A stretch of 64,000 nt of DNA from Nyssa sinensis. Taxonomy: Eukaryota; Streptophyta; Magnoliopsida; Cornales; Nyssaceae. The notes below the pieces were generated by a model. The model was not told the origin of the DNA, did not search any database, and was given only the letters and a program-made list of their open reading frames with translations. The position numbers and the translations under genes were made by a program. This document shows positions 31,547-45,217 of this stretch, piece by piece (within the stretch, counting starts at the first letter, position 1; every line of letters starts with the position of its first letter). The stretch spans positions 56,966,688-57,030,687 of the forward strand of contig CM018031.1 of the NCBI GenBank assembly GCA_008638375.1, written 5' to 3'.

Positions 31547-33051
31547 CTAGGTTCGGCTCAATGATTCAATTTATACCTAAGGTTATTCTTAACCTGATGC
31601 TCTAATTCAGCTGACAAACACAATACAGAAGAGGCTTAACGTCTCATCCACACAATTGCTCTACCAGTCAGCCCCGTTTCAAGCTGCTATTCTTTTTGTC
31701 TCAGGCCCTTTAATGGATCAGTACCTCACCAATCAAAATGTCTTTGCTTTTAAATATTCTCCTCTTGTCTTGGTATATTTTTACCACCCTCTTTTCCCCA
31801 TCTTTCATGCATGTTTTGCATCCTCACACGTGTGTTTTTGTCTAAATAGTGCATGATATATACGCATGAGGAATATATTTCATGTTGTTTTTTATTGGTA
31901 ATAATTAATGAGAAACTTGGCAGTAACGTATGCTTCGAAGGGTTATATCACACCAGCTCCTTTCACAGTTCTTTTGAACAAACTTCACTTGTGTGCAGGT
32001 GGCCATGCCTCCTTGCTCCAGTAGAAAAAAACAAACTTAAAAGACATCCGATTTTACGACTCGTACAGAATTTTTTTACCATGAACCACCCACAGGAATG
32101 GGGCTAGCTACGGCCTAATTGCTCCCCCTTGGTTTTTTAAAAAAATATTTTATATTTTTCAAAAAATTTCTCGAATATACATACCCTTTAAATTCATATA
32201 TCTGCCCTCCCATGTCTAAATTTTTTCACACTTTATCTTTATTTTAACTTTAATTTGATCCTTAATAAAAAATTTATTGATTATTGCAATTTTGTTATAC
32301 GTCTTTTTATTTGATTGAACATTTTATCTACTTTGTAAATTCATTTATATTAATGAATTTGGTTAGTTATTAAGAGTATTATCAATTATTATTTAATTTA
32401 TACTTATTTAATTCAAATATTTAGCAAAACAAATTTGACCCCTTAAAATAAATTCTGACCCGTCCCTGACCACCCGGGTGGTGATTAAATATATTTCATG
32501 GTAGTATTAACATGCATATATATGGATACTATCATGTATATAATCCTTGGGATTATTGTAAAAATGAAGGGTACTGACTGATTGCAGTATCTGACCCGTG
32601 CAGGAGTTCATTATCCTTTCATGCTTGATTGCCGTTTCTGTAAACTTTAGCACTTTCTTAGTTATAGGGAAGACATCTCCGGTTACATATCAAGTGCTCG
32701 GCCATCTAAAGACATGCCTTGTTCTTGGATTCGGCTATACACTACTTCATGACCCTTTTACAGAGAGAAACATTATTGGAATATTAATTGCCATTCTGGG
32801 AATGGTGTTATATTCATATTTTTGCACCCATGAGAACAAGAAGAAACAACTAGGCGATCTCTCACAGGGAATATCTCAGGTACCTTCTCTCTCTATATGT
32901 GTGTGTGTGTGTGTGATGGGAACTGATTAATGTATTGGTATTGTTTCAGATTAAGGATAGAGAAAGTGCACCACTTTTGGTGGGGAAGAGCATAGGTCAA
33001 GATAAAGATAGTCATGAGGTTAAGAAATCAGCCAAGAACTCTCTTGTTTAA
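30395..33051 (+). CDS. UDP-xylose transporter (NST-KT/TPT family), 7 exons
   Basis: The spliced product is 348 residues and closely follows plant UXT proteins along its whole length. These import UDP-xylose into the Golgi lumen, in exchange for UMP, for xylan, xyloglucan and proteoglycan synthesis. Exons are 30395-30515, 30859-31043, 31199-31266, 31361-31493, 31611-31772, 32604-32879 and 32950-33051. All introns are GT-AG and no stop interrupts the frame. The start MGEMAGLQLGV is the family's usual N-terminus. About ten hydrophobic segments follow. Recognisable blocks are SIVICNKALMSNLGFPFATT (residues 24-43), SLGFNSIGFYQMTKLAIIPF around residue 100, and GKTSPVTYQVLGHLKT (245-260), which ends in the conserved KT pair (259-260). 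The C-terminus is short, hydrophilic and faces the cytosol. Arabidopsis has three UXT genes, and I cannot say which one this matches. Confidence 0.96.
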
Positions 33052-33145
33052 GTGGTAGATAGGGTTGTGATAAAGGTTTTTCATGTGTTCGATCAGATGT
33101 TTCTTTAAAATATTTGGGGCGTGTAAATGATTCTGATTCTTTAAA

Positions 33146-33151
33146 AATAAA
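33146..33151 (+). terminator. Candidate poly(A) signal of the UXT gene
   Basis: AATAAA 95 bp after the stop codon, in a T- and A-rich 3' UTR. Spacing suits a plant near-upstream element, but plant signals are loose and others may be used. Confidence 0.4.
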
Positions 33152-33605
33152 AAGGCAATACATATCTTTTGATTCAATTGGCTTTTCCTTTCCCCACTGG
33201 CTTTTCTTTTGGAGTTATTAAAATTGCGAGATGAATTTAATTAATTTCATTATTAGTAGAAGTTTGGAGATGAGAGTGAACATGGGAATACATGTTTGGC
33301 AATGCAGAATATCCTATCTTGAAATGTGAAAGCCAGAAAGAAAAAGAAAATTGAAGATCTGCCAACTTCATTATATCACAACACAGTTAATGAGCAAACG
33401 GACCCTATGTTCCTTGAAAAACAAGTTGAGCGCTGTAGTACTACTGTTTATATCATGTGGACCCACCTGAGTTTCGTAAAATATTTAAATATGATAAAAT
33501 TGATTTTGGGATTAGAAAAAAATGTCCCATAAAAAGATAGTATGCAGACAGTTTAGGGTCATTTAAGTCAATTTCTAACATGTAATTTAAATTTAAAAGT
33601 GTCAA

Positions 33606-34014
33606 TAGAGATGACAATTTATCTCACCTCGTTTAAAACCACTCACCTCGTTTGGAACCACCGATCTTGTTTTAATAGGACGAGTTTGAATGAAACTTTT
33701 TTCACCTTATTAAGATTCGGGACGGGTTTAGGGAGAAGGCATCTCGCTCCGTTCCGATTATATAAAATAAAATAATAAATAAATTTTGTATTACATAATA
33801 ATATTTTTTTAATCACTCGTTAAATGTTTATTTAAACTTGATAAAGTTATATGTTTGAAAATATAAATAATGTTATTCTAACTCTCTATTAATATTAATA
33901 TTAATATTTCTTATTTTAACATATATAATATTTGTTTGAAATATGATAATTATAATTAATTTAATAAAATAAATAAATAAAAATTCGTTTTAAGCTCGTT
34001 TTGTTGTCATCCTA
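33606..34014. mobile_element. Small inverted-repeat element (AGAGATGRCAAT family), copy 1
   Basis: The left end TAGAGATGACAATTTATC and the right end TTTGTTGTCATCCTA are near-inverted copies. Inside, CACCTCGTTT repeats and a GGGACGGGTTTAGG motif resemble the GC-rich interior of the family member at 46,561-46,729, followed by an AT-rich part. No target duplication was found. No coding capacity. Confidence 0.5.
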
Positions 34015-34339
34015 ACTGCAACTCCAAGATTGTCAACAACATGAAGCCGGGGTTAACAGTAAGTTTTGAGAGTCCACGTTTGGTTGTAAAGCCCAATCAC
34101 AGCAGGCCTTGCTCAGTCACTTGAAGTCAGTCCAAACTTGATTTAGGCCCAATACACATCTGTTTGGACTACATATTGGACATTAAAAGTATAATTCAAA
34201 ATTGAGGTCTTTTTCTTCTCTCCCAGGCAAAACTTGATCATCAACATTAGTGCATGACTATCGTATCATTTGAGAGAATCTTTCATAAATTGTTTTGGTA
34301 AGTATACCATTGCTGACGTATTTAGTCAAAACACAAGCC

Positions 34340-34600
34340 TAAAAGTCAAGGGCGGAGTTAGGAAAAAAAAAAATTTGGGGCTAAAAAATTTATAAAAAAA
34401 AATTCGTAAAAAAAATTTGAATTTGACCAAAATTTTAAAATGGGTTAAAATTTTGACACGAGAAATGAGAGAATTATGATAAAAATTAAAAAAAAATTAA
34501 AAAATAATGAATAAAAATTAGACTGGTCCAAAATTTTACATATAAATTTTTTTTTGGACATATTTTGAAGGGGACTATAGCCCGCCCATCCTTGGAAAAG
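34340..34600. repeat. MITE-like AT-rich repeat
   Basis: Starts AAGGGCGGAGTTAGG and ends with CTATAGCCCGCCCATCCTT, so the ends are GC-rich and partly inverted while the middle is nearly pure A and T. Stretches at 30,045-30,180 and 32,097-32,470 look like related decayed copies. Identification rests on layout only. Confidence 0.35.
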
Positions 34601-34677
34601 CACAAGTTGGTGGCAGGCAGATCAAGTATTAAAACCCACAAAGAGAATTCAAAAAACAAAAATGAACATAAATATAT

Positions 34678-34679
34678 AG

Positions 34680-34731
<52 letters not shown>
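34678..34731. repeat. Compound (AT)n(GA)n microsatellite
   Basis: About 22 bases of TA units followed by about 32 bases of GA units, then TATGAGAGG. The surrounding DNA has no gene. Confidence 0.9.
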
Positions 34732-34732
<1 letters not shown>

Positions 34733-35746
34733 TGAGAGGAATAAACTGAAAATAAACCTTACGTTGGGTTCATAAGCAGTTTTGGGAGGATAAACTAAAC
34801 CAAAATTTAAATTTATATAAATATATATAAGGGAGTACAAAATAATTATTCTCATCTTTTTACGTAGATGTATAATTATATAATTGAATTTTTTTCCGGG
34901 GCATTTATATGTAGAATTAGATTTTTATTATTCTTAAATTTTTAATTTAAACATTTCTTTTGTAATTAGACTTTTATTACCCTTAAATTTCTAGTTAGAA
35001 TTATATTATAAAAATATAAAATTTAGAATTATTTTTATAAGTAAAGCATAAAATGATTCCTTTATTCGGTTAATGGATAGGGGAAGTGAACCAAAATTTA
35101 TTAGTCATGGGCTGGTAAACTTTCCTAAGATGTGAGTGAAGATAGGCAAGAATCATTTTGGGTTAAAGTTGTCACATTCAGATTCTAGGATGTGAGATTT
35201 TCAATGTCCAAGCTTACGTACTTAGGATTTTGTTGATAACTTTCAGCATGTGGGCCTGCACAGGGAGGTCAGTAACATCATATATCTACTACAAGCCAAT
35301 TTGGCATCTCTTTCTTGTCTTTTGCCCATATAGCCACTAAAATCAGTACTATCATACATTATATATATTATATATATGCGACAATATTTCATCTGGTTAG
35401 AGGATATATTATATATTAATCATTTTTAAGTAATGGAAAACCTGCAATAATTAAGAAAATTAAACTGGTAGTTAATTATTTGTCAACTGAGAAAATTACA
35501 GAAGACATTAACAAAAATCTAGTGCTAATTTGCAAAGCTTCACTTTATTATATAAAAATAAAGATCAAAATGAAGATGAGATTTTTGGGAGACACACATA
35601 TATGTGTGTGTTTGTGTGTGTGTGTGTGTATTTTGGGTTGTTGCAGCTCCAAAGAAATGTTCCCTGTCTATCAGTCTTATATTTCAACAAAGGTGAAGTG
35701 GTCCTTTTTCTTTTGCATGCATACCTTGGGAAAATCAATGCATGAT

Positions 35747-35993
35747 AGGAGCTAGTGATTATTGAAGCATGCATACCTAAAATTTTGTTTCCCAACTGCA
35801 AAACATCTTTTAGAACCCTAAAAAAAAGGGGGTCATGCAGGAAAATGACTCTAATAGTGTGTGTGTGTGTGTGTATATATATATAGGAGCTAGTGATTAT
35901 TGAAGCATGCATACCTAAAATTTTGTTTCCCAACTGCAAAACATCTTTTAGAACCCTAAAAAAAGGGGGTCATGCAGGAAAATGACTCTAATA

Positions 35994-36032
<39 letters not shown>

Positions 36033-36050
36033 CACACACACACACATACA
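35747..36050. repeat. 138-bp tandem duplication with GT/TA microsatellites
   Basis: The unit begins AGGAGCTAGTGATTATTGA at 35,747 and again at 35,885. It contains GCATGCATACC, TTTTAGAACCC, a short A run, GGGGTCATGCAGG and then (GT)n(TA)n. The copies are almost identical apart from the length of the A run and of the microsatellite, which is longer in the second copy. A further (GT)n tract occurs before the first copy, near 35,604. Confidence 0.88.
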
Positions 36051-38291
36051 AATTGCAAATAATAATATTGTACAACTTTCCAATCACAGAACGTGACTGT
36101 CAAGATTAAAGTTCATGCAGTTTCACAATCCCCATGGGAAAGAGAAATTAAAATTTACACACACACACACATCCACAGAGTAATGAGCATGGATGTATCT
36201 AACAATACTGTTGGTCATCCTTGAGTAGGCATGCATGCTTCCCATGCTTACACAATGAACAAAGAGAGTTTAGACCATGATTGAAGAAAAGTGGAGGACT
36301 GTGTGTGATGGAGGATTAAGTTAATTTATAGGAATAAAGAAAGGTGATAATGTCTCCCCTTAGAGGCACTACTGGAACCCCACCCCCAAATAATTAAAGT
36401 TTTTCTCTTTTTATATTCTATCTAGCTTTAATCAAACAAAGCACAAGCTTTCCGCCTTACCTATAAAAAAGTTTAAGGTTGATGAAATTTTAATTCCATA
36501 AGAAAAAGTATTTATATTATTAGAGTATTGCTTAATTGTTCAATTATGTAAGAATTTTATTATTAAAATTTATTCAATATATACATATTTCGTATTTCAA
36601 CAATATTATTAAAATTTTATTCAACATATACATCTCTTTTATTGAAAAAGTGTTTCAATTTTTTATTACAATATATATATATATATATATAAGAAACAAA
36701 GTATTAAAAATGTTTATATAATTTATTAGAGTTTTATAATATTAATATCAAATTTTTATTTGATATTAAAATTTAAAAAAAAAAAAAAACGTGTCTTAGT
36801 AAGAGTTGTTCTTCAAGCCTCCAATTGTTTTAAACCCACTGTAATACTTAATTAATGTTTATTTTATTCATTGACAATCAATGTGTTAAAAGCAATGATG
36901 CCTAATATATACTCTGGAATCAGGCACCTCTTTAGTTCGCAGGCAATGCTTTATGATTTCATCACACGCTATCTATAAAATAAAAATAAAAATGGATGAG
37001 ATCCAGTTAATACATAGGGAGCTTTGGAATAGGTGTTTCAATAAGTGCCTAAAAATTTAAGAGTAGGTCCAATCTAAAACATGGTGAACTACTATTTCCC
37101 CCTGTTATGTCATCCTCTTTTATTTTTTTAGAATTTTGAAATTAAATAACTTTTATTATATAAATCCATTTTTATATAATAAAAAAATATATATAACTAG
37201 ACTCTAAAAATCAATATCTATCAAACAATATTCATATTACATATAAAGTTCTGAAGAAAAAAAATTAATATTTATACAATGTAATCAGTTCATAGAACAT
37301 AGAACTCTGTTTTATGGATAGAGAAATTTCTTTTTTCAGTTGAATAAAGAAAGTTCATTACACACATTAAAAAATATAAGAAATTTCTATGCTCTTTAAT
37401 TCCTCCAATTAATCACTCTCATTCAAATTATTTAGATGAAAAAATATTTTTTCTTTTCGAAAAGAAAAATTCAATAACTGAGAAATTTCTCTGTTTGATA
37501 ACAAAATTAATGTGGATATCTTCTCTCTCTAAAATTTATATTTCTTCAATTTATGAAGCATAAAATATCATGTCAAATTGATGTGAAACATCTTTGTCAC
37601 CATCCATTGAAAACTTGGAGCCTAAGCACACACCAAATTCTAAACGAATCTTTCACTCCATGTGATTATCTACCATTCCTAAAAAATAATGAAGAAATTT
37701 GTTGTGTGCACACAAAAATTTCTCCTTGTATTGAGAAAGCAAAGAAAATTAAATAGAGAAAATAATACACGACTAAAAAAATTTCCTAACAACGGACAAC
37801 AGAGAAACTTCTCTGTCTAAATTAAACTAGGACAAAGATACACACCAAAATCTAAAAGGAACCTATTAAAATTGGATAAATTAGAAAGAGATTAGATAGT
37901 ATGGTGTTACATAGGTACAAAGAAATTTTTATCAGTTGTAAAACACTAGGCATTGCTAATTTCATATAGAAAAATGTTTATCACATGTTGATATTTGGAC
38001 AGAAAAAGGACCATACAATCTACGGTTGCAATTGTTTCCCCCTTGAAAAGGCGACCTCAAGTCCTATCTGCATCAAAATGCCAAAATGATGATATTCGCA
38101 TGGCCTTGCATGCATTCCCACTTTGGAAACCAATTGAGGAAAAAATTTATCATCTATATAGCAACCTTCGTTGCGGTATTGAGTACTTGGATGTTTGAAT
38201 ATAAAGTTTCAAACATTAAAGCAACATTATATAACATTGTCAAACCCACTCAATGCCTTTACACAAACCTCCTACAAAATCTTCTTGTTGC
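36051..38291. other. AT-rich intergenic DNA before the CACTA element
   Basis: No gene supported. A TA microsatellite lies near 36,670-36,690, and several short ATTTATTC-like stretches near 36,560-36,640 are repeated locally. The open frames around 37,553-37,756 and 37,995-38,334 have no domain I recognise. Confidence 0.45.
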
Positions 38292-38319
38292 TGGCATGAC
38301 AAAAATGTCTACTTTTAGC

Positions 38320-38630
38320 AACGCACATTACTAGCAACACCCAAAAAAAGGTCGCTAAAAGCTACTACTAGCGACGCCCATGAGGTGCATCGCTAAAAGT
38401 GATGAAAAACTGATCTTCCCGCGTGAAAAAAACAAAGGCGCGCACCTTTTAGCAACACCAAAACAGTTATTAGCGATGGACAAGTGCGTCGCTAAAAGTA
38501 TCGAGTATTAGCGACGGACGAATATGCGTCACTAATATAGTGATAATTAAAATGACATCTTTTTGGATACTTTTGGTGATGCCCAAAAACTTATTAGCGA
38601 CGCACTATGTGCGTCGCTAATAAGTTTGTA
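38320..38630. repeat. Left subterminal repeats of the CACTA element
   Basis: About a dozen copies of TTAGCGACG, TAGCAACAC or CGCTAAAAG-type motifs occur here in both orientations, many with small changes. In CACTA elements such subterminal motifs are the binding sites of the second (TNPA-like) protein. They match the motifs at 49,420-49,900. Confidence 0.85.
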
Positions 38631-38640
38631 ATATTTTTCC

Positions 38641-41457
38641 CAAATTGCAACCCAGATCTCATTTGGCTGCGTCATTCTCTCTCTCTCTCTCACGGTTCAT
38701 TGACGACGATGATCACTTTTTAGCGACAGTGACTTTCGACAATGACAATCGAGACGGTAACTCTTTCTCTCTCTCTCACTCCCTAGTCCCGAGCTAATAT
38801 CTTTCTCTCTTTCTTGTAGACTGGATTTTATTAGGAAGAGCTTGCTACCAAGATTTTACTTTCTTTACACATTTGTTCATTGGATTTGAAGGTTTGTATC
38901 CAAACTTCCATATATATATATATATGTATATAAGCCTCTGTTTGATGTTGTTTTGTTGTGTTATATTTATTTCTTTTTTAAATCGGTGCATGCATAGTGA
39001 TCGCAAATTCTGCATATCTAACTGATGTGGGATATCACAAGGATAAAACTAAGAATCCAAGCTTGGTGAAAGATTTTAATTTGATAGCATAAACTTTTGA
39101 GATGATATGTTAAAAAAATGTTACATTCATTAAGCGGTGGAATTATTAGCTTTTTCCACATATTGGCATGGATATAATTTTTATTGTTTAAATATGGAAT
39201 ATATAAGACAACAGATTCAGAAACTCCAAGGCTTGATGAGTAAGAGAAAGACCCAGTAGCATTACTGGGTGTGAACTTAGAGCATTGAAGTAATGGATTA
39301 ATAAGTAATGAAGTAAATTGACTGTGTATTGGTATGGTTTGATTTTATTAGTTGACTAGTGAATTATACAAAACAAGAATCAAGAACTCAAAAACTTGAG
39401 CTTTACAAAGTGTGAACTTTGAGCACTACAATAATAATTTAATTAATCAATCACGCCACAATCCACAAACGAAGCTTCCCGGATTGTGGTCATTTGCTAT
39501 AATAAATTAACTGGTTTTGCTTTATGTGGTGGAAAATATAATTTATCTACAGATTACTGCCCTCGAGTCTAATTTGATTCAGAGGTATAGTCTGATCGGC
39601 GATAAATTTTTAAGTGAATAGAATTTATTAACTTAGTCAATAAACTCAGTCAATCATTTTATGTCATATAGGTAAAAAGAATTTTTTTTTTGTCTCCTTC
39701 AAACTAGACAACATGTATACGTGACATAGGCTAATTGGCCTAGTCCAGGCACCTAATTCACCTAAATATTTCTTCAATTTCAGCACTTTCTGATAGGGTT
39801 GTATTATTAAAATAGTTTTAGTTGTCATTAAAAAGGAAAAGAAGATTAAAAAAAAAAAAGTTTAATGGAAAGCTTAATTACTAACAATTAAATTTGCAGT
39901 TGTGAATATTAAACTAAAAAAAATTCTTTATTTATAAAAATAAAATAAAAAATTAGACTAATTATTTCTAACATTTAAAGGATGAGTCCTTTTCAATTTT
40001 TGAAACTAAACTAATGTGCCAAAGCTGATGTAGTTCAATGGTAAAAAGCATCTAAAAGGCCTTAAGAAACAAAAAGGAAAGAAGCAGCATTGCCTAAAAG
40101 TGTCTGAGTCACTCATCACCACCCCCCCCCCCCCAAAAAAAAAAGGGTGATTGATGACAAAGGTCTCTTCATGAGAAATGGAAATTGACTCCATGACCCT
40201 TGTGCATCAAAGTTTCCAAAAGCATTTTTTATAATTTTTTAGACTATTTTTATATAACATATGACCAAAGATATTCCATACCATTTAATAAATTTTAAAA
40301 GGCAAAAATGATATTATAACTTGCATAATCACTTATAAAAATATTACCTAAACACTTTATAATCTTGGTAAAAAAAACATCATAATTATCACTTTTATTA
40401 ATAGTTTTTTTGTGTTTTTTTAAAACATTTATCTAAACATTAAATTACTTCTCCAAGAATCACTTCTTAGAAACATATTTATCATAGAATCACTTTGTGT
40501 CCGTTTGGTAACACTTGTTTAAGTGCTTTTTTGGTACTTGACAAATGCCAAAATTAGATATTCAATTGGAAATGTTTAAACTGGGACTATTATTGTTATG
40601 TGAAAACTTTGGAACTTAGCGGGTCAATTTAGGCTTATATTATGAAGACTATTTGTGTCTATTTGCTAATTTGTTACGAAGATTGTCTGTGTCCAAACAC
40701 CAAATTGATGTGATGTTTGGACAACTTTGATGTGATGTGTGCTACTTAATTACATGTTTGGAATCAGCTTAATATATCATTAAGGGACATTTTAATACAG
40801 GCATGTACAAAGATTAAACTATGTTTCTGTTCTATTCTTATTATTAATCAAGCTTAGTGCTCATTTGGATGAGATGAGAAGAAACACAGTTTAACTAAAA
40901 ATAAGTTTAAACCCAAAGAAAAACTAAATGATTATGTAAGGTTAGGTAAATTGAATGTGTAGTATTTGTAACTAAATGATCATGTAACTCAATGTATAAC
41001 TGTATTCATGTAAGCCTAGCCCCGTTTGACAGTCATTTTCATCACTCGTAAATCTTGTCGCGAAATTTATTCGCGATTAAACTTGTGTATGAAAATCGAT
41101 TCTTGAATTGTTTAGAGTAGGATAGTTTGGGAATGCATAAATTTACATTGTAATCAGTAGTGCATGCTTGAATATTCCACTATGAGAAAATTTTAGTATT
41201 TTTTCCTATTGTTATCTAGGGTATATATTTAGGCGTGGTAACGTCTATCTCGTATACTTGGAGAACCGTGGAGAGATGATGCCGAAATTTTCACCGAGTG
41301 GAATCGAGTATTTGATTTGCTACTAATTGCAATGTAGATTGTGCATTCACAAATGGGATATGACCACTTTACCCTTTAGAGAGAAGCTGGAGGTGTTAGG
41401 ATTCATGTTTCATATTTATAATGAGCAACATTTTTTACTTGTATTAGGTAGACAAAA
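38641..41457. other. CACTA 5' interior
   Basis: A CT-rich stretch at about 38,670-38,810 could hold the element's promoter or first exon. The rest is AT-rich with no supported exon. A run of 13 C lies at 40,122-40,134. A pyrimidine-rich tract and TATTAG acceptor just precede the transposase start at 41,458. Confidence 0.4.
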
Positions 41458-44400
41458 ATGGATAAGAGTTGGATGAACTTGAGGGGCAGACATTTGTCAA
41501 GGTATGTGAAGGGGATCAAAGATTTTATTGAGTTTGCTCATGCATCTGTAGATGGGAGAAAATAAGATAAAATGTCCATTTAAGAGTGCAATAATAGGGA
41601 TTATATGAAATAGATGAGGCCAAAGAGTACCTCTAATACGGGATCGACAGGACGTATACATGTTAAAAATTTTATAAGGAACATCGTGACATGCGAGTGG
41701 TAAGTGAGGATGAAGAAGAAGACAACGGCAATGACTTAGGTGATAATGTTGGGGTTGGTTACGATGGCTTGCCACAAATGCTAGCAGACTGGCAGGGGGC
41801 TACGATTGGGGCTCGTAGTCACATGAGTGACACAGGACAATCGGAAGCATTGGATTCATTGTTGAGGGAAGCAAGGCAGCCGTTATATCCAAGTTATGAG
41901 AAGTTTTCAGAACTAAATTTTCTTGTGAAACTCCTTCATATTAAGACCATCAACTGTTAGAATAACAAATCATTTAATATGGTCATTGAATTGATTAAAG
42001 CAGTACTTCCTGCTAGAGAAACCCTTCCGAAATCATATTACGAGGCGAAAAGACTGTTGAGAGACTTGGGCCTCTGGTATATTCCCAGATATGCTTGCAA
42101 AAACGATTGCATGTTATTTTAGAAAGAGACTGAATACTGTTTAGGAGTGTATGATGTGCCACGAACCCAGCAAGACAATTCCGCACAAGGTGTTAAGATA
42201 TTTTTCTTTTAAATCAAGGCTACATATATAGGTTATACATGTCTTAAAAGACGGCAGAAGAGATGCGATGGCATAAATAGAAGCGTGTTGGTGAGGAAAA
42301 TATATGTAGGCATCTGGTAAATTCTCAAGCTTGGGCTGAGTTTGATAGAAATCACGAATGGTTTGCAAATAAGTCGCATAATGTAAGACTTGGGTTGGCT
42401 AATGATGGTTTCAATCCATTTAGTGACATGGTAATGCCTACAGCATGTGACTAGTGTTGCTTATGCCGTATAACTTTCCACCGTGGAAATTTATGAAAAA
42501 ACCATTTATCATCATGTCGTTACTTATTCTAGGGCCGAAGTCTCCTGGTAATGAAATTGATGTGTACTTATATCCTTTAGCAAACGAGTTGAAGGAATTG
42601 TGGAGAGGTCGGAGTGGAGGCATACGTCTCTATGAATGAGACATTTCAATTGCATGCAGCGGTGCTGTGAACCATAAATGACTTTTTGCATACGGGAACT
42701 TGTCTGGGTGGAGCACTAAGGAGTATCTGGCATGTCCGATTTTTAATAAGGATGCATGTTCCCTATATTTGTCCAATGGAAAGAAGATATGCTACATGTG
42801 CCATTATCGTTTTCTACCGCCATCACATGGCTGGCTAAATCGGTAGAAGCATCTATTTGATGGAAAAATTAAGCGCAGGTAATCACTTCCATTATTGTCT
42901 AGGGAAGACGTGTTGGCGCAATTGGAACTCATCCAACCACTAAGGTTTGGGAATATACCGAGTACTAAGAAGAGGAAGCATACTAAGAAACGTACTAATG
43001 TGGAGTTAAATTGGATAAAGAAGAGCATATTTTTTTGAGTTTCCGTACTAGGGAGACCCTTAAGTTGAGGCACAATTTGGATGTTATGCACATCGAGAAA
43101 AACATCTATGATAATGTACTGGGAACTTTAATAAACATTGAAGGGAAGATAAAGGATATTGTTAAAGCCCGATTGGACTTACAAGAGCTGAGAATACAGA
43201 AAGAGTTGCACCTAATACGTAGCGACGGTAAATATATCGTGCCTCCTACATGCTATACGTTATCATCTGACGAGCGAATGAGGATTTGCAAGTGGTTTAA
43301 GTCGGTGAAGTTCCCAAATGGATATGCATCGAATATATCTCGGTGTGTAAATGTTAAAGATAGAAAAATATCTAGATTAAAGAGCCATGACTGCCATGTC
43401 ATTTTACAACGACTTTTTTCGGTTGCAATACGTGGATATCTCACTGATGACATATCAACGACATTGATTGAGTTGGGCTGATTCTTTAAAGAATTAAGTG
43501 CCAAGATGTTGAAGCTGGAAGTAGTGGAAAAGCTCGAAAGGGACGTTGTCGTGATCCTCTGCAAGTTGGAAAACATTTTTCCTCCAGCTTTCTTTGATTT
43601 AATAGGTTCACTTAGCTGTGCATTTGCCGCATAAGGCAAAATTGGTGGACCTGTCCAATACCGTTAGATGTATCCAATAGAAAGGTTCATTAAATTTTAA
43701 TTTTTGTCTTATCTATCCATCCTAACTATTTTAACTTATAACTGATTAATTATTAAGACAGATATTTGCACACATTAAAGCAATATGTGCAGTAACAAAG
43801 CACAATCGAAAGGATCAATTGCTGAGGCATACGTTGATGTTGAATGTCTCATGTTCTACACTATGCATCTTGAAGATATTAAAACGAGGTTTAATTGCGA
43901 AGAACAGAATTTTGATAGATGTCCAGGGCAGCAACGAACTCGCCTTGCGATGTTTACTCAGAATGTGCAACCAATAGGTGCCCGTATATATTAACGGTAT
44001 CATGTTGAAGACTTGAAAAAATCCCACTATACTTTGCTCAACAACTGCGATGAGACATTACCATATTTTAAGTAAGTTTATCAAAATCATTGCAATACTA
44101 TGTTAGTACATAAATGTAAGTTACATAAAACATATCTTATCTTATATAATGAGCATATGACTGAGCTTCAGAGAGAACATGTTACTAATGTAGAGCAAAG
44201 ACAGAAAAATATGTTTCTAAAGTGATTCAAAGAACATGTAAGTATAGGTTTCAATTAATTATGATTGAATTAGTTAATTCATTTGCATTCAATTAGTTTT
44301 GTACTTGTACTGAATTAATAGATGAAGTTATTGCACCACCAAAAATCTCTTGAGGCGTACGATCAATTATATGCCCTGATCAAAGGATATCCCAGTACAC

Positions 44401-45101
44401 CAGTTTTATTGTTGATGGTGTTTGATTTCACACAAATGAACGTGAGGTACACCGACAAACACAGAATAGCAGTGTCGTTGTTCAGGGAGGTTATGAAGTA
44501 GGACAAAGTGTAGAGTATTATAGTGTCTTACAAGATATCATACAGTTACATTACTGCTTCAGTCATTTTGTGTATTTGTTTAAATGTGATTAGTGGGATG
44601 TAAGTAACAAGAAGACTGGAATGCAGATCGATAAGGACTTCATAAGTGTTAATACGTTATAGACGGCATTTAAGGATGATCCGTATGTATTGGCATCTCA
44701 AGCAAAGCAAGTTTTCTATTTAAAAGACACAAAAGTCAGAGGTGAATGGCATGTTATCCAAAAAATAAAGTCTAGAAATGTTTATGATGTACTAGAAGTT
44801 CAAAAGGAAGAGAAAGATTTGGAAAGGATTAATGAGGCACGATAACAAGAGTCTCAATCTACCTACGATGGTGTTGTCCAGCATGATCAAGAAGATGTTA
44901 CTTTGTATCGATTGAATAGAACCAAATCATGTCATACCTTCCAACGTCACCAACACTAGACAGTTAAATCTGAGGGATGCAACTTTCATTAATGATGATG
45001 ATGACGAGGAAAGTAATTTTGAGGCTGATACATTGTTAGAGTGTTGTACTGAGAATGAAGAAATTTTAAGAACAGATAATGATATAGACTTAGATGAATA
45101 A
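41458..45101 (+). pseudogene. TNP2-type CACTA transposase, broken
   Basis: The start MDKSWMNLRGRHLSRYVKGI fits the Transpos_assoc N-terminal domain. The TNP2 core (PF02992) follows, with LPPWKFMKKPFIIMSLL and SPGNEIDVYLYPLANELKEL near 42,478-42,600, YGNLSGWST near 42,690, SLYLSNGKKICYMCHYRFL near 42,760-42,820, and HNLDVMHIEKNIYDNVLGT at 43,072-43,128. A DUF4218 region runs at about 43,370-43,680 (LKSHDCHVILQRL). A DUF4216-like region lies further on (QAKQVFYLKDTKVRGEWH, about 44,700-44,753). The frame closes at 45,101 after an acidic tail. At least several stops and frame changes interrupt it. The family excises and inserts CACTA elements. Confidence 0.85.
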
Positions 45102-45217
45102 TTGTAATAGGTGTTACATGTTTTAGGATCAAGTTTAATGGATTTTCAATTTTGTGATGTAATGGATTTTCATTTTTATAAAGTAATGGAATTATATTTT
45201 TATACTTTCTTTTAGAT

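Noticed and set aside
35565..35939. 124-residue open frame on the minus strand
   Set aside because: It spans the 138-bp tandem duplication and its microsatellites, and part of the protein repeats for that reason only.
37553..38334. Frames of 60-80 residues just before the CACTA element
   Set aside because: No recognisable domain on either strand, and AT-rich surroundings with many stops. I could not support a gene.
43253..43639. 128-residue minus-strand frame
   Set aside because: Shadow of the CACTA transposase, whose + strand translation has clear family motifs.
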